Shown here piece after piece: positions 34,271 to 46,899 of a stretch of DNA of 64,000 nt. Location of the stretch: positions 1 through 64,000 of the forward strand of contig JAQFVV010006848.1 in the NCBI GenBank assembly GCA_028023455.1. The letters are read 5' to 3'. Position 1 is the stretch's first letter; every line of letters starts with the position of its first letter. The notes under the pieces are model-generated. The model worked only from the letters and a program-made list of their open reading frames with translations, was not told where the DNA came from and did not search any database. The stretch is from Epiperipatus broadwayi (taxonomy: Eukaryota; Onychophora; Udeonychophora; Euonychophora; Peripatidae). A program made the position numbers and the translations under genes.

Positions 34271-35178
34271 TTACAAAAATTGCCTCTTTAATTTTTCTTT
34301 TATTATGGTTTCTCTCTTCATGAAGAATTTTCTCATTTTCAAAATCAATTTAAATTCATATTTACATGTTTTTTCATGATCAAAGAAAACTGAAGGAGAC
34401 ATTAAATCACCATTATTTTTACTTTTGACATGCTTATATAACAATTCATGCTCCATCAATCTCTTCTCAATACTGCACCTAGATTCACTTATATATGATA
34501 GCATACAATCACAAAAAATTGATATATGACTACTTTTCTGCTTGACAGGTATGACATCTTTAGAATTATTGACTAATTTATTAATATTGTTTGGAACGTA
34601 GAATGAAACATTAAACACATTCTTATATATATCTTTAAAAAATTTCACTTGTGGATTTGAAATAAATGGAATAGATATTCATTGTTCACTATTAATCTTC
34701 ATTTCCTTTAAATCATTATATCTTTTTTTAAATTGACATAAAGGATTGTTTATTTGTTCCATTTTATAACCAACATCAAGCAATTCCTTGGCAAATATCT
34801 CAATATTTTTCAGTTTATCACTTTGGTAATGACATAATTTTTCATTCTGAAACAAAAAAGATCTAAAACTTGCCATCTTATGCATCATTGGTACTTTTGA
34901 TTTACAATTGATATATCCTCTTTTTTGCAGTGGCTTAATTTATAATTTAATATACTGTTATCTCTTGTAATAATTAAATGTAAATATTTAATATTTTTGT
35001 CCTGTTCCTTTTCAATAGTCCATTTCAAGCCATTTACCTTATTTAATTTCTCTACAAGCAAATTTATAGTATTAGTATTTCCACAAACAAAAACGTCATC
35101 CACATATCTTTTGTAAATTTTAATATCTCCAAAAGTACACATATTTAAAATACTACTCTCATATGTAGATAAAACGAT
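34271..35178 (-). pseudogene. Penelope-like retroelement: RT C-terminus and GIY-YIG remnant
   Basis: Three minus-strand blocks form one decayed protein. Block 1 (35,142-34,885) carries IYKRYVDDVFVCGN, the catalytic RYVDD motif in the form used by Penelope-like RTs, followed by LVEKLNKVNGLKWTIEKEQDKNIKYLHL, where the family usually has a ..FLDV.. segment. Block 2 (34,888-34,679) is the RT thumb/linker region. Block 3 (34,648-34,271) contains FYVPNNINKLVNN and then CDCMLSYISESRCSIEKRLMEHE, matching the C..C..YIGE..RS...R..EH pattern of the GIY-YIG endonuclease. The glycine of YIGE is serine, and frameshifts separate the blocks, so it is dead. The N-terminal RT part is missing: the block ends at about 35,178, where LINE sequence begins. 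Confidence 0.82.
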
Positions 35179-37196
35179 TATTATTATTATGGTGATGATG
35201 ATGTTTCAAGAGGCCTTTTATTGTCTCAAATGAATACAACGTTAGTGGTTACATAGTAAATGCACTGCTACAAGTTGATTACAAATTTTAACATTTACAT
35301 TGTCATTTTTGTTCATTCTGGATTTCCATGAGCTTAATTCATAGTTCTTGTCTACATATAATATCCGGATTGTCCGTTCCACCTAGGTCAAACAGTTCAT
35401 ATGTTATAACACAATTTTCATTTTATTTTATGTCTTAAATGGGTCATGATATAATTTATCATTTAAACCCCATTAGCAAATCAATCACTTATAGCAGAAG
35501 GGGGAAATTGATGCAAAATTGTCCTTGTTGCTAATTTGACATGCTTATCCTTCTAAGTATCTTTATAATGTTTTATTTTTCCAAATTATAATGTTCAAAC
35601 AGGTGTTACAAAGATCTTATTAGATCTAACTCCCAAGTTTTAGTCCTATATTCCTTTTAAATGTGTCCTGTTCCCAGAATTCACTGAGGTTGCAAGATTT
35701 CAAGTTTTCAAAAAAACCCACACTATACCGGTTCCTAGGAGTTTTATCATTTTTGCCACTATAACATTAATTTAATCTTAAGTAATGACCAGGTGGCTGC
35801 ATGAATGTCAGGTCTGGCCAGTGTCTTATCCCTTTTCTGTATCATTGCAAGTTAATTTGAAAAAGTAGCCAAATGCCTTCTGGTATTGTTACCAATTAGG
35901 AAGGTGCATCTAATGCGCCAGTATGCATAGAGCACAAAGGTTGCTGCCATGACCCTTGGTGTTAATCTCTCTCTAAATGCAAAAATTAATTGATGCATTG
36001 TTACATTAGACTTCCTGTAATTGCTAGTTATCAGATTTCTTATCTGCCTAAGTCCCTCACAGTGATATATTAGATGAGATAGGGTTTCTTCAGCTTGATG
36101 GCATAATGCACAAAAGGGATCAAAGAAAGTATATGATAGGTAATGCAGACAAGTTAGGTTTTATCAGAAAATTAAAAAACTTTGGTTCTAAGGCTCATCC
36201 TTTACACCTTTTAACCAGTTGTTTATTATTAATTCCCAGTATCAGTTCCAAAGCAATTGTGTTATTATCTTCATGTATTAGTTCATAAATTCCCCAGTGT
36301 TTGTACTTATTAATAAATTGCTCTGGAATTTTTGATTCTGTTTTACAATGATATATTAATTGTTCAAAATATGATAAATTTTTTTGGTGGTGGTTTATCA
36401 GTTGGAACGACCTCTATGAGCTGCTTAATTTTAGGGAATTGTTTAACAATATCAATTATATTGTTTCTTATTCTCTGTCAAAAATACTGATATCATGTAA
36501 CCCCAAACCATTTTTATTCTGTGGTTGACATAGTTTTACCATTGATATTGCCATGACTTTCCTTGACCATAGTAGCTGATTGCAAATGGTCTTAATTTTA
36601 GAGATAAAAGGCTTTGAGAAAGCAACCATCAGCATAAAGTAAACTATCTTAGTCATCATCAAACTGTTAATTAATTGAACCTTAGAATATACTGACATAT
36701 AGATATTGGCTAGAGAGTCCGCTATTTGCTGGATTTCATTTTTCAATTTGTTCTGCAAATAACATCTCATTCCAGTAGTCCCCAAATGAAACAGAAACCT
36801 GAGGAATGAGCCTGGCTCTGCCTGAAAGATGGATGTACATGGCCTTCCCATGAAAAGTGCCCATTCTGTTGTTTATTCTGGATTGAAACCTAGTTTAAAT
36901 TCCTTTGAGTATTCTTCTAAAATCATCTGTAGTTTTGGTATCTGCTTTTTTGATGTCAGGAAAACCATAATATCATCCATGTATGCAATGCAGGTGAGTT
37001 TTTGACCTGTACCCAGGATGTCCATTCCCTCAAATGCCTGTTGTAACTAAACAAGAAGAGGATTTATATATAAATGAATAAGATGGTACTAAGTGGGGAC
37101 CCCTGTGAAAGTGATTTAGTTGGGGTGAAAGCTGGTGAATTTCTGCCATTTAGGGTGATGTGAAGCTCATGATTTAAGAGTAAATTTGTTATATAT
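35178..37196 (-). pseudogene. Tx1/L1-like LINE, RT C-terminal half and zinc-knuckle domain
   Basis: Reading down the minus strand from 37,196: a TLNGR..P segment, SLSQGSPLSTILF (RT motif before the active site), then AYMDDIMVFL (catalytic YMDD, about 36,985) and LGFNPE. The 127-codon open block 36,468-36,851 has KVQLINSLMMTKIVYFMLMV and NQLLW. Near 36,105 comes FCALCHQAEETLSHLIYHCEGL, a C-x2-C...H...C knuckle as in the LINE at 6 kb. Several stops and frameshifts break it. The 3' end is well marked, with AATAAAAGGCCTCTTGAAAC and a (CAT)/(AAT) triplet tail at about 35,180-35,215. Its start continues at 39,426-39,690 beyond an insertion. The 3' end abuts the Penelope-like remnant, probably an insertion into it. 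Confidence 0.82.
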
Positions 37197-39425
37197 TGTA
37201 ACGGGATAGCGTTACATGGGGTTTAAATCTAGGAAAATATATGTATCATCACGAGACAAGCCGATGTAAACAAACACACACACATTCAAGCAATACAAAA
37301 GATTCTTAGCGTTATATTTGTAACCTTTAATAGTTTTCTTCCCATTTTAAACTACATTTATAAAATACAGATAATAATTGTCTAATTAAATAGTTAAGGC
37401 TTTCACATAAAATTATTAATATAACATTCTCTAAAAATATAATAAAAGAAAATATAATATGCTCTAATAAAAATTCAAAGATAATTTCCACTCGTATACG
37501 CCACAGGATATTTAAAATGTTTATTTTTAAATTATAGTTTTAGCAAAGGTAAAACTCATAGAAAAGATTTGAGAAAAGATTAAATGCTCGACTTCTAAAA
37601 TTAATGTAGATTGTATTGTTCTTGTAAAAACACGCACACGCATGCACTCAAAGTGTGAATGAATAAGGTTTGTTAACTGAGATTGCAACATGAGATTGCC
37701 GAGACCAAAATTTGCCTTAAGCAAAAAGGATTGAGTGAACATTACGTCAAACACGGACCTGAACGACAACTCTTAAAAATATGGAACTCTGGGGGGAGAT
37801 TGGATCCCAAGATAAGGATCACCTCTTATAAATATCAAACAAAATCTATTCAAGGGCTTGTTCTGGCTTTTTCAAGTTTGTTCTTGTTTTTTTAGCTGGC
37901 TTGCTTGTTTGACTTAACCTAACTTAACGTGTATTGATATTTTCGCTTCATGTGCTTATTTAATATAGCGTGACATAGAATAATATTCTTTCAGTTTGCC
38001 GTATCCAAATCCAAGATGATCGTTATGAAATTAATACTTAGAGCGTCGATTGTCATGAGGGGCTAGAAAACCCTTCAGTGATTGATCGACGCTCCGCCAC
38101 CAAATATCTCCGAAGCTATGAATATTTAACGACATCTCCATTTGAAATTAATGCTCCGATCAAATAATAATGTTCCGAGAAATACCAGAATCGTCCAGAC
38201 CATGCTATGCTCAACTTTGAATAAAACAAATAACTTCATTATGAAGATGCCATATCCCACGTTCAAATCCTCATTTCATTCGAAGCAACGGGAGTCGAAA
38301 TCCAAATCCTAGGTAAACAATTTATTTTTCTTTATGTTTCATTCACTCCATTCATAAACTCTTAAAGGCAATCTCATAGTTAACTAACTTACATTTGTGT
38401 AAATTAAATCATAAAAGATTCCGTAATATTTAACCTATTATTGTAACTTATCTTTGTGTAACCTCAACATTCATAAAATCAAATTTAATCTTAGGACTTT
38501 TCCAAAACATGAACTTTGACCTTAATTATTATCTAATAAGCCATCGCAATTACTTTAAGATATAAAATGAAATTTGTATTCCATATTGTATTATGTATAA
38601 AATATTTCTTTCTGTGCGAGTGCGTGAATGCGTGTGTGTGCGTGTGCAAATAAAATTTGAATTAATATTGCTTTTTTTTTATATTCAATAAATTTGTTCA
38701 GTATATAAACAAGTCGAGCATTTCTCAAATCTTTTCGTACAATTAAATTCTTACTTATTTCTTCTTTTTAATCATCAATAAAGTGATCATTTAATTACAC
38801 TAATTTAGATTTATATTTGTTTACTTAACCATTTGTTTCTTTTTAAAATGTCTTTTGCTAACATCGTGCCGTAAGTCACGATGTTTATTTATTTACTCTT
38901 AGTTAAGATAGGTTAAGAATTGGGCGGGCCTATAATAAAATATAAATAAATGTTTAATGCGAATATTGAAAGTAATTCATAGGGGGGATGATCTTAGAAG
39001 TCTAATTGTTTTGGAGGGATGAACAAACAGCCGTATTGGTCGCCAACAACCAATAGTTAAGTCCAGTACGAGGATCACTCAGTTAATAAATAAAACTTCC
39101 TTCCCATTAGTGTACAGTGCGTCTTTTACGTAAGGAGTAATTGCTGAAACAATTACATCGTGGCCCTGAGTGACCCTATTGGTCCATGCTAGGAGTCGGA
39201 GCTGGTGGGCGGGATTAGACTTCGAAATCGTTTTGACATGACGTAAGGTGATGCGAGAAGTTAAATAATAATTAAATCATCGTGTCTGGTGCCCCCTTGT
39301 ATTGATAGTGAATAATTACCGATATAAGAAAATAAATAAAGCTTTATGCTATGTCATGTTTGTTTCGGAGCTCTCGATCTCTTTTAGGAAAGTACGGATA
39401 AAGATATATAAGGCGGACGGTAACA
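37197..39425 (+). mobile_element. 2.2-kb LTR-like insertion splitting the LINE
   Basis: The block begins TGTAACGGGATAG and ends GGACGGTAACA, so the ends are TG..CA with a short inverted terminal match (TGTAACGG / TGTTACCG). It is flanked by ATAT on both sides and interrupts LINE RT coding on the minus strand, whose two halves (39,426 up and 37,196 down) are otherwise consecutive. There is no long ORF. A TATA-like TTATAAATATC is at about 37,826 and AATAAA signals at about 39,086. It is less A+T-rich than its surroundings and contains a strong hairpin (38,041-38,094). It is best explained as a long solo LTR; a non-autonomous LTR element is the alternative. Confidence 0.55.
38041..38094. other. 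Strong hairpin inside the LTR-like insertion
   Basis: A perfect ten-base stem, GAGCGTCGAT with ATCGACGCTC, encloses a 34-base loop. The loop can pair further (AGGGG with CCCTT, GTCA with TGAT) around an apical CTAGAAAA. The sequence is GC-rich against the background. It could be an RNA structure in the R/U5 part of an LTR; no known RNA family was recognised. Confidence 0.7.
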
Positions 39426-39690
39426 ATATATATATATATGTGTGTGTGTGTGTGATTTGGCATTACAATGTCATTCAATAATCTCAACAGTACAGATATA
39501 TCAACATTGTCAAAAGTGGAAGCAATATCTAGCTGTACAACAATCGGGCCATATCTTTTCCTTTCTCTAGTCGATGTCAAAATAGCTTTAAATAACATAG
39601 CAGCTTGTGTGGTAGATGAATGTTTTTTTGCAAATTGAGCTTATTGATTTCAAATGCATATGGGATCTGTTTAATGAAGGAAAATGTAAT
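39426..39690 (-). pseudogene. Tx1/L1-like LINE, RT palm segment (upstream half of the split LINE)
   Basis: The minus-strand translation reads HSSTTQAAMLFKAILTSTRE, then VVQLDIASTFDNVDISVLLR, which is the RT motif with the first catalytic aspartate. The next residues run into a (TG)n(TA)n tract and the LTR-like insertion, after which the coding resumes at 37,196. An in-frame stop precedes the AQFAKKHSS segment. The RT N-terminus and endonuclease are not recognisable above 39,690, so the LINE is 5'-truncated or too decayed to see. Confidence 0.75.
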
Positions 39691-42600
39691 CGTATATTAT
39701 TAAGACATTCATATAGTTTTAGACTTAAGTTATTTAATTTGGTTTATTATACCTCTGCCTTTTATACTAGATGCCCAGTTTTACGACTTCTGCACATGCT
39801 ATTATCATGGTGTTTTTTGGTTCATAATCTTGTAGATTCTTTATAAAATTTACGTTATAAAGTTCTCTTTTCTTATCAAGTTTTTCGGCCATCTTTAATT
39901 AGCCAAAATATTTTTACTTTCTCTTATCTTTTTTTTACTTTTGGAATTCTTTTGTTCTCTCCAATTTTACTTTTATTTCTAATTACATTAAAAAAAATAC
40001 AAAAGAATAATTTAACTTTCATTGTACATTACTTTTTTAAAAAAAAAAATTATAGTCAAAAAAAAAATCTAAATTTACTTTTATTTTTTTTTTGCTTTTA
40101 CCAAATGCCAATATATTTGCAACGTATACAAATAAACGTTACAATATATATATATATTGAAACAGTAAGATATGCCTTACCAATCTTAGTTTCACCTTGT
40201 CTTCCTGTTTCCTACCCTCATGCCTTAATTAAAACCCTAATTTTATCGTATTGTGTGTGTACTGCATATATTTACCAAAATCCCACCTAAATTTATATGT
40301 CTAATGGGGTGCCCAGGGTTTTATAATAATTAAAATTGTCTTAAACGGTTTTATTTTCAAACCGTCGAGTATATATTACGTATATATGCTTGTACAATAA
40401 AGTAGGTCACATATTCTCATCTACACACATACTGCGATAATATTTAAAATATTATAAAAATAATTGTTGTTTAAAGTTAGTTTGTTTTGAGTCTGTTTAT
40501 CTTGTGATATTATATTCGCTATATTTGTTTGCATTTAATAAAATAATATCACTGATAAATAGATTCTGGACATTAAATTCAAAAGAAAGTTATAAATATA
40601 AAATTTTATTTAGTTTTTCAAAATCATGCCATTTTTCTTTTTAAATCAGTGAGGGTAGGGAAAGAACAATAGTGGCTAATTTTAACTATATTGGTGCCAG
40701 TTTTACTAGTAGATTTTGATAAGATTAAAAAACAGTGCTTATGAGCAGATTTAATTAAAAAATGCAGTCCGTGTTTTCCAATTTATTAATAAATTAAGGA
40801 ATGGATTTTACCACCGCAGGGTTAGATTATAATCAGAGAGAGCATATAAATAGGGCTGATTGGTGATTATCATTAATTAATCTGCCTGATATTGTGACAG
40901 CAAAAGTTATTTCTGTAATTTTGAAATTGATATTTTCTGATAGCTTGTTTTATTTGCATTATCAGACTGACTGGCTTGTTTGTTAGTTTAAAACAAGTTT
41001 TGCAATCATTTAACCTTAGAATAATGGGGTAAAAGGGCAGTAGGCTGTTTTCCCTCAGGAACCAGTGCCTTGGCCATCCATCATTCACCATCCGATGTCC
41101 TGTCACCATATCATCAAGCCCAACTGAACCAGCCCAAAGAATGCTGCTCCTGAAATCTATGTACTAACTGCTGCTGCTGAACAACAAACCCAGGAAAATC
41201 AAAATTTGCTTAAGAACTCTAGTACAAATTTGGAAATGCCCACGGACGGATCTGAAAGAATGAGGTAATAAAGTTAACCCGAGATCTCGTGAAACTTTCA
41301 TGCTATAGCTAATAAATTTTATATACTCCATATTATGTATTTATTCAAGTGTCTTTTAATGCATGCTGAACTTGTGCTTGGGTTAATTTTCTTATATATC
41401 TGTAAATGTTTTATTTAAATCTGTATTGTAATGTAAATATCTAATTAATTTCTTTAGGCAAATGTGAGTTACATAGGGAAGTTAAATAATGCATGGTTGC
41501 CATCTTAGTTTATTAAACTGCAAACACGCATCCCCTTCCCATCTATTATATATGTTTAAAAGTATTTCTTACATATAATAAATTTGTTAGAATAAGTATT
41601 TATTTCTCTAAGCTTTGTTGAGAGTCTGCTGGCGATTAAAAATATGAAATTTGAGAGAGAGCTATTTCTGTTCTTTAATAAATTGCCTTTTTTTTACTAA
41701 GTATATTTTAAAATTTAACTGTGTTGCTAGTGAATGTGCTTGGGTGCTGAAACCTTACCATTTTCAAAGGTCGTCAACGGTTAAATCCGTTTCCCCTATT
41801 TTACTCCGCAGTTCCCAGTACTGTGCTATAATGGCACATGGGAATTATTTCGCATATGTCCCCACAGTTACAAAGCTCCTGGGTGCGGGCCAGGCTTGAG
41901 CTGTGAGTGGGCTAGAGATGCCCCAAATAAAAGGCGAAATGCCTATCCAAAGCCAAGACCTTTTCTTCATAGTATTTTATAAAGTTGTGTAATCAGAAAC
42001 TGCATCCCCTCCTCGGCATTATATCACTGGCACCACCGTACATTTCCATTAGTAATTATTTTACATGAATTCCATTATTTTAAATGAATTTTTTAAGTCC
42101 GTTCAGCATAGCTTGATCTTATAATTTAGCTAATCATTTCACGAGCGACTCTCTGTTTTCCATTTAAGATTTCAACTTTAAGTAGTTTTAGAATATTAAA
42201 ATTCTGTTAAAGACTTTACATGACTCGCACATACCTACTGTGTCACTGTATTTTAGACATATATAAACTATAACCAAGCACGAGGTATCAGCCATCTTGT
42301 TTGCTTTTGTATATAGCTATTAAATTTATAGCTAAAATTTTGTTTAACATTTAATTATTAAATATTATCTTTAAATTTATTTTTCTTTATTTAATCGAGG
42401 TGCAATATAAATTACATAGCATATTAGACTTATCTTGGGCACATCTATAAGTTATTGTTAAATGAACCTAGGGCTATTTTAGATTTAGAGTCTTTTGTTT
42501 TCTCCCTGATCACTGGCACCGGCATGAAGTTATACTATTAGTAGCATCAAATGTGTTATCACGTAGAGGGCATTGTGGAGTTTAGACTTTGGATTTGAGC

Positions 42601-42760
42601 TTGGGATTTCTGGGAGCTAACCCTTCCTAGTGTTGAGTTCCATGTCTAGGATTTAAATTCTGCAGTGTGTTAGTGAGATAGATGAGTCATGACCATTACA
42701 ATATATATGGCTGCAGAAAGAAGTTTGCTATTAACTGAAAGGAGACCCTTTGATTTCTCT
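39691..42760. other. Unassigned stretch with GC-richer patches
   Basis: No gene was recognised. TTACA-(TA)n junctions lie at about 40,142 and 42,700. A GC-richer patch (41,745-41,960) contains a small hairpin (AACGGTTAAATCCGTT) and an open frame with no known motif. Two PBS-like CACTGGCACC sequences lie at about 42,026 and 42,512. A further GC-richer patch at 41,040-41,180 has no motif. These could be LTR debris; nothing can be delimited. Confidence 0.35.
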
Positions 42761-43106
42761 TGGAAGCCTTAAAGGAACCAAGCAGGGCAAATTCCTAATG
42801 TCCACTCCATACATTCTTGTCATTGCAGCTGTTATTACTATGTGATTATTCATATAGTATATGAACATGGATAGGCAGCTCACCAACACGCATTAGCCAG
42901 CATGGTGAGTTTATTGGCTTTTTACCTCCGAGTTTAAGAATATTTTTTCCAATATATACAATCATGATAGACAAAAATAAATGATGGCCCTTATTCCTAG
43001 GAGGCTGTAAAGTCACCAACCAAGGCAGTGGTTGGGGACCAAAGGCGGAGGGTGCTAAAAATCCCCTGATTGCAGACTCAGGCTACCATTTGATGATTTT
43101 TTATTT

Positions 43107-44060
43107 AGGGACTTACAACTGCAGATCACTTTTAAGTGAAGGAAGATTACAAGAGTTTGAAGAAGAACTGAAGTACTGTTTTATATTAAATGGGATATTA
43201 TTGAACTTTGTGAAGTTAGAAAAAAGGTGAAGAAACAATTGATTTAAAAAGTGGACATATACTCTACTATAAAGGCACAAATATTTTAAAATACAAGTGA
43301 AGTGGAATTTATTATAAATAAAAAATGGAAGAATAACATTGTGGAGATTGATGGTGTATCGGACAGAGTGGCAAGATTACTTTTACAACTTAAAAACAGA
43401 TACCAAATGCAGATAATTCAGGTATATTCCCCAACAAGTTCTCATAGTGATGAAGTTATAGAAGATTTTCATGTGGACATACAAAAGATTTTAGATCAGA
43501 GCAAACAACATTTTAAAATTGTTATGGGAGACTTTAATGCTAGAATTGATAAACAAATGAAAGATGAAAGTGTGGTAGGTAATTTTGGTTATGGTAATAG
43601 AAATGAGAGATGACATAGACTTGTGGAGTTTGCAGAAAAAGAAAAACTTTATATTATGAATTCTTTTTTTGAGAAAAGTATTAAAAGAAAATGGACATGG
43701 AAGCATCCAAATGAAGGTACAGCAGAATTGGATTATTATTTGATTAACAGAAAATAAATATTTCAAGATTGTAATGTTCTTAATAAATTTAACACAGGAA
43801 GTGATCATCGATTAGTAAGATGTAAGATACATGTTAATGCAAAACTAGAGAGACAAAAATTATTAAGAAAAACAATATTTACAGTTGATATTCCTAATCT
43901 TCAGAAAGATTCTAATGAATTTAAATTAGAACTTACAAATCCGTTTCAAGTATTAGTAGATTTTGAACATGATTCAGATTTGAATGACATTAATAGGAAA
44001 ATAACTGATACACTTTTAAAAACTGCAAGATATCTGGTAGAAAAAAGCAGCAATTGACCA
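43107..44060 (+). pseudogene. RTE endonuclease (EEP) domain
   Basis: Coding starts at GTYNCRSL, equivalent to the N..R.L start of LINE endonucleases. The open block 43,302-43,613 has YSPTSSHSDEVIEDFH and the catalytic MGDFNARID, then GNFGYGNRNER, where a TGA stop falls. After it the frame continues with LVEFAEKEKLYIMNSFF, WTWKHPNEGTAELDYYLINR and FNTGSDHRLVRC, the terminal SDH motif of this endonuclease family. The part before 43,302 has frameshifts and lacks a readable catalytic glutamate segment. In active elements the domain nicks target DNA to prime reverse transcription. Confidence 0.85.
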
Positions 44061-45690
44061 ATAAAATTTCTTCTGAGACTAGAGAATTTATGAACAAAAG
44101 AAGGAATATGAAGATATACAACAATGATGCATTAAAAAAGATTGAATATCTCAAATTTTGTAAAATGGTGTGGAAAAGGGTCGAAAATGATATAAGAAAG
44201 TATAATTGTGAACTAGCAAGGAAAGCTGTAGAAGAGAATAAAAGTCTAAAGAGTGTAAAACACCATTTTGGTATTGGTAGGAAATTTATATTTGCAATAA
44301 GAAAAAAAGATGGCATTATTACTAAAAAGAAAGATGACATCATGAAATGTGTAGAAGACTTCTATCAAGAATTATAAAGCAATAAAGAACAAGTGCCTCC
44401 TATACCTATTATTTCTTCTGAATTGCCCAGAATTTTGAATGAGGAAGTGAGACATGCAATTAAATTTATGAAGAAATAGAAATTTTTTTAGCAAAGTTAT
44501 ATACCAAATGTCTAAATGATAAGGATGTACCAGATGATTGGAAAAATACAGTATTAATATTAACATTTAAAAAAGGTGATAAAGAAGATATTAGAAATTA
44601 CAGACCTATCAGCCTTTTATCAGTTTTATATAAAATTTTTACCAAGATAATTACAACTCGTCTACAGAGAACCTTGGATTTCCACCAACCAAGAGAACAA
44701 GCTTGATTTAAAAGTGGTTTTAGTACAGTAGATCATATCCAGGTATTAAGAGAAGTTATAGAAAGGACAAATGAATATGAGTTTTGCCATTATGCTTTGG
44801 ATTTGTAGATTATGAAAAGGCATTTGATTCTATAAAATATTTCTTCAGTGATTATTGGATCATCAAGGTATAGATCCAGGATATTGTCAGATTTTAAAGA
44901 ATATTTATAAAAATGCAACAGCAACAATTAGATTACAGAATGATAGTAGAAAAATCAACATTGAAAAAGGCATAATACAGGGTAATTCCATATCTCCAAA
45001 ACTTTTTAAAGCAGTGCTGCAAGAAATATTTTGTGTGGATTAAAATGGGAAGCTAAAGGAGTGAATGTAAATGGAGATTATTTAATTCATTTAGATTTTG
45101 CAGATGATGTAGTTGTTTTTACAAATAATGCTCTAGAGCCACAGGAAATGTTGCAGGAGTTATCAGATGAAAGTAGGAAAGTAGGACTAAAGATAAATGT
45201 TAAAAAGACTAAAGTAATGTTTAATATATTTTCTCAAAATATGAAAATAAAGATTGATTGTGATAAGTTAGAAGAAGTTAACAGTTACAAATATCTTGGT
45301 CAGATTATTAATACAGATGGAAACATAATGGATGAAATTAATCATGGAATTAAACTTGGTTGGAGTGCTTTTGGTAGAAATAACTTGATACTAAAAGGAA
45401 ATATGCCTATGTGTTTGAAAAGGAAAGTTTTTAATAAATGTATTTTACCAGTTCTTACTTATGGATCTGAGATTTCGACACTTAACAGAAGAGCAATACA
45501 GAGACTTCAGACCACTCAAAGAAGTATGAAGAGATGCATGTTGGGAGTAACAAGAAGAGATCGAAAACACAATGTATGGGTAAGAGAACAAACAGGTGTT
45601 ACTGACCTCATTGAAAAAATTTGAAGTGGAGTTGGGCTGGACATATTGCTAGAAGAAATGATAATAGATGAACAATTGAAATTTTAAATG
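44054..45690 (+). pseudogene. RTE reverse transcriptase domain
   Basis: A linker block (44,054-44,377) is followed by frames with NYRPISLLSVLYKIFTKII (about 44,595), a damaged EQAGF..GFSTVDHIQVLRE, the DYEKAFDS segment (about 44,807), IIQGNSISPKLFKAV and, in the 197-codon block 45,031-45,624, LDFADDVVVFTNN with catalytic FADD. GLKINVKKTKVMF, YKYLGQIINTDG, GWSAFGRNNLILKGNMPMCL and LTYGSEISTLNRRAIQRLQT follow. The C-terminus continues frameshifted as KWSWAGHIAR and RPHVRWMGEIRK to about 45,850. Stops at about 44,479, 44,705 and 44,808 and a frameshift near 45,030 disable it. It is the best RT reference for the decayed copy at 1.75 kb. Confidence 0.9.
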
Positions 45691-45860
45691 GGATTCCAAG
45701 AGATTATAAAAGATCCAGAAAGAGACCACATGTGAGATGGATGGGTGAAATAAGAAAGTGTGCATGGGTGATGTGGAGAAGAGAAGCTAAAAATAGGAAA
45801 ATATGGATTGAACTTGGAGAGACCTTTATCCTGCAATGGATTGATAATGGTTGACGATGA

Positions 45861-46899
45861 TATATATATAGTTGTTATAAGGCAGCATTTAAATCTGATT
45901 TTATCTTATGTTATTATATTTAGATTCTCAAATGATTCCAAGCCTTTTGAGAAAAACATTTTATGATTTTAGCCTATAATATTCATTTTAAATTTTAAAT
46001 GATAATATTAATACAAACATTGTTTACAGCTGTTTAGCTGTTGAAAAAAAAAAGAGAATCTAATCTAAGACAGGAGTTTCAATAATGTTTTCCCAATGAT
46101 GTCATACTTATGTCATTATACTAGATATTGTTTTTATGGCATTTCATGTTGTTAAAGTCTTGTTTCCATGACTTTTTCTATTAAAAATCAAATTCATCCA
46201 TTTATGCACTCCGTAAAAATTATTTTCTAACAAACTAGCATTTATGATGTTAAAATATTTTTTAAAACTTTATAAAAATAAGTATTACAATATGTTTTAA
46301 AAATTACAAAAAGAAACACAATTTTGCAAATACAAAATTAATTTAAAATCACATTTTAAATAAAGTATGCATCCCTTCCTATTTATTAATTTATACAGTA
46401 ATCAATATTTTAAATATCTTATTTCAAATAAATAAAATATTTTGAAATAATATATTAATTACCTGAAATTGAATGTTTTTAAATTATCCCAAGATATATA
46501 AAACACGTGTAAATGCAACCATTCTTTTAACAATAATTTAATATCCATTTGTTTACATTTAAAGATTATCATTGAAACGAATGCAGTAAATAAAACGCCA
46601 ATAAATAAATGTATCGATACTACTTTATTTTATTATTGCTATCCTATAAAACTATTTATAAAACTTAATATTAAACCTAATATTTTGCCGCGATATAAAA
46701 TAATCAATAAAGTTTGATACATAATTTTTTTTGATACATTGCTAATTAAAAACATATACTGTACGGCCAATTTACATTAAAAAAGCATTTTTAAAATAAC
46801 CATTTAATAAAACGTAAACATGTTTTGATTACTTTTAAATTAATTTAAACAATTTTAGAATTAAAATTAAACTAATAAAAGTTTATGTAGATAATGTTA
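45861..46899. other. AT-rich stretch, nothing recognised
   Basis: Extremely A+T-rich (for example 46,240-46,470). No repeat or coding motif was recognised. Confidence 0.5.

Larger units (their letters stand above)
43080..45860 (+). mobile_element. RTE-type LINE, near full length but broken
   Basis: The element contains an apurinic-like endonuclease (EEP) domain followed by reverse transcriptase with no RNase H, and ends in the short terminal block TGGATTGATAATGGTTGACGATGAT, shared with the decayed copy at 2.3 kb. The protein-level landmarks match RTE elements annotated as endonuclease-reverse transcriptase in arthropods. Coding is interrupted by stops and frameshifts, so it is inactive. A (TA)n tract follows the 3' end. 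The 5' end is uncertain; coding becomes visible at about 43,107 (GTYNCRSLLSEGRLQEF), and the 5' UTR may reach further left. Confidence 0.9.

Noticed and set aside
41651-41899. A host coding exon in the GC-richer patch at 41.7-41.96 kb
   Set aside because: No recognisable protein family, no convincing splice sites at both ends, and the patch could equally be LTR debris.
43491-44343. Minus-strand ORFs over the RTE element
   Set aside because: The plus strand carries recognisable endonuclease and RT motifs, and the minus frames are phenylalanine-rich antisense reads.
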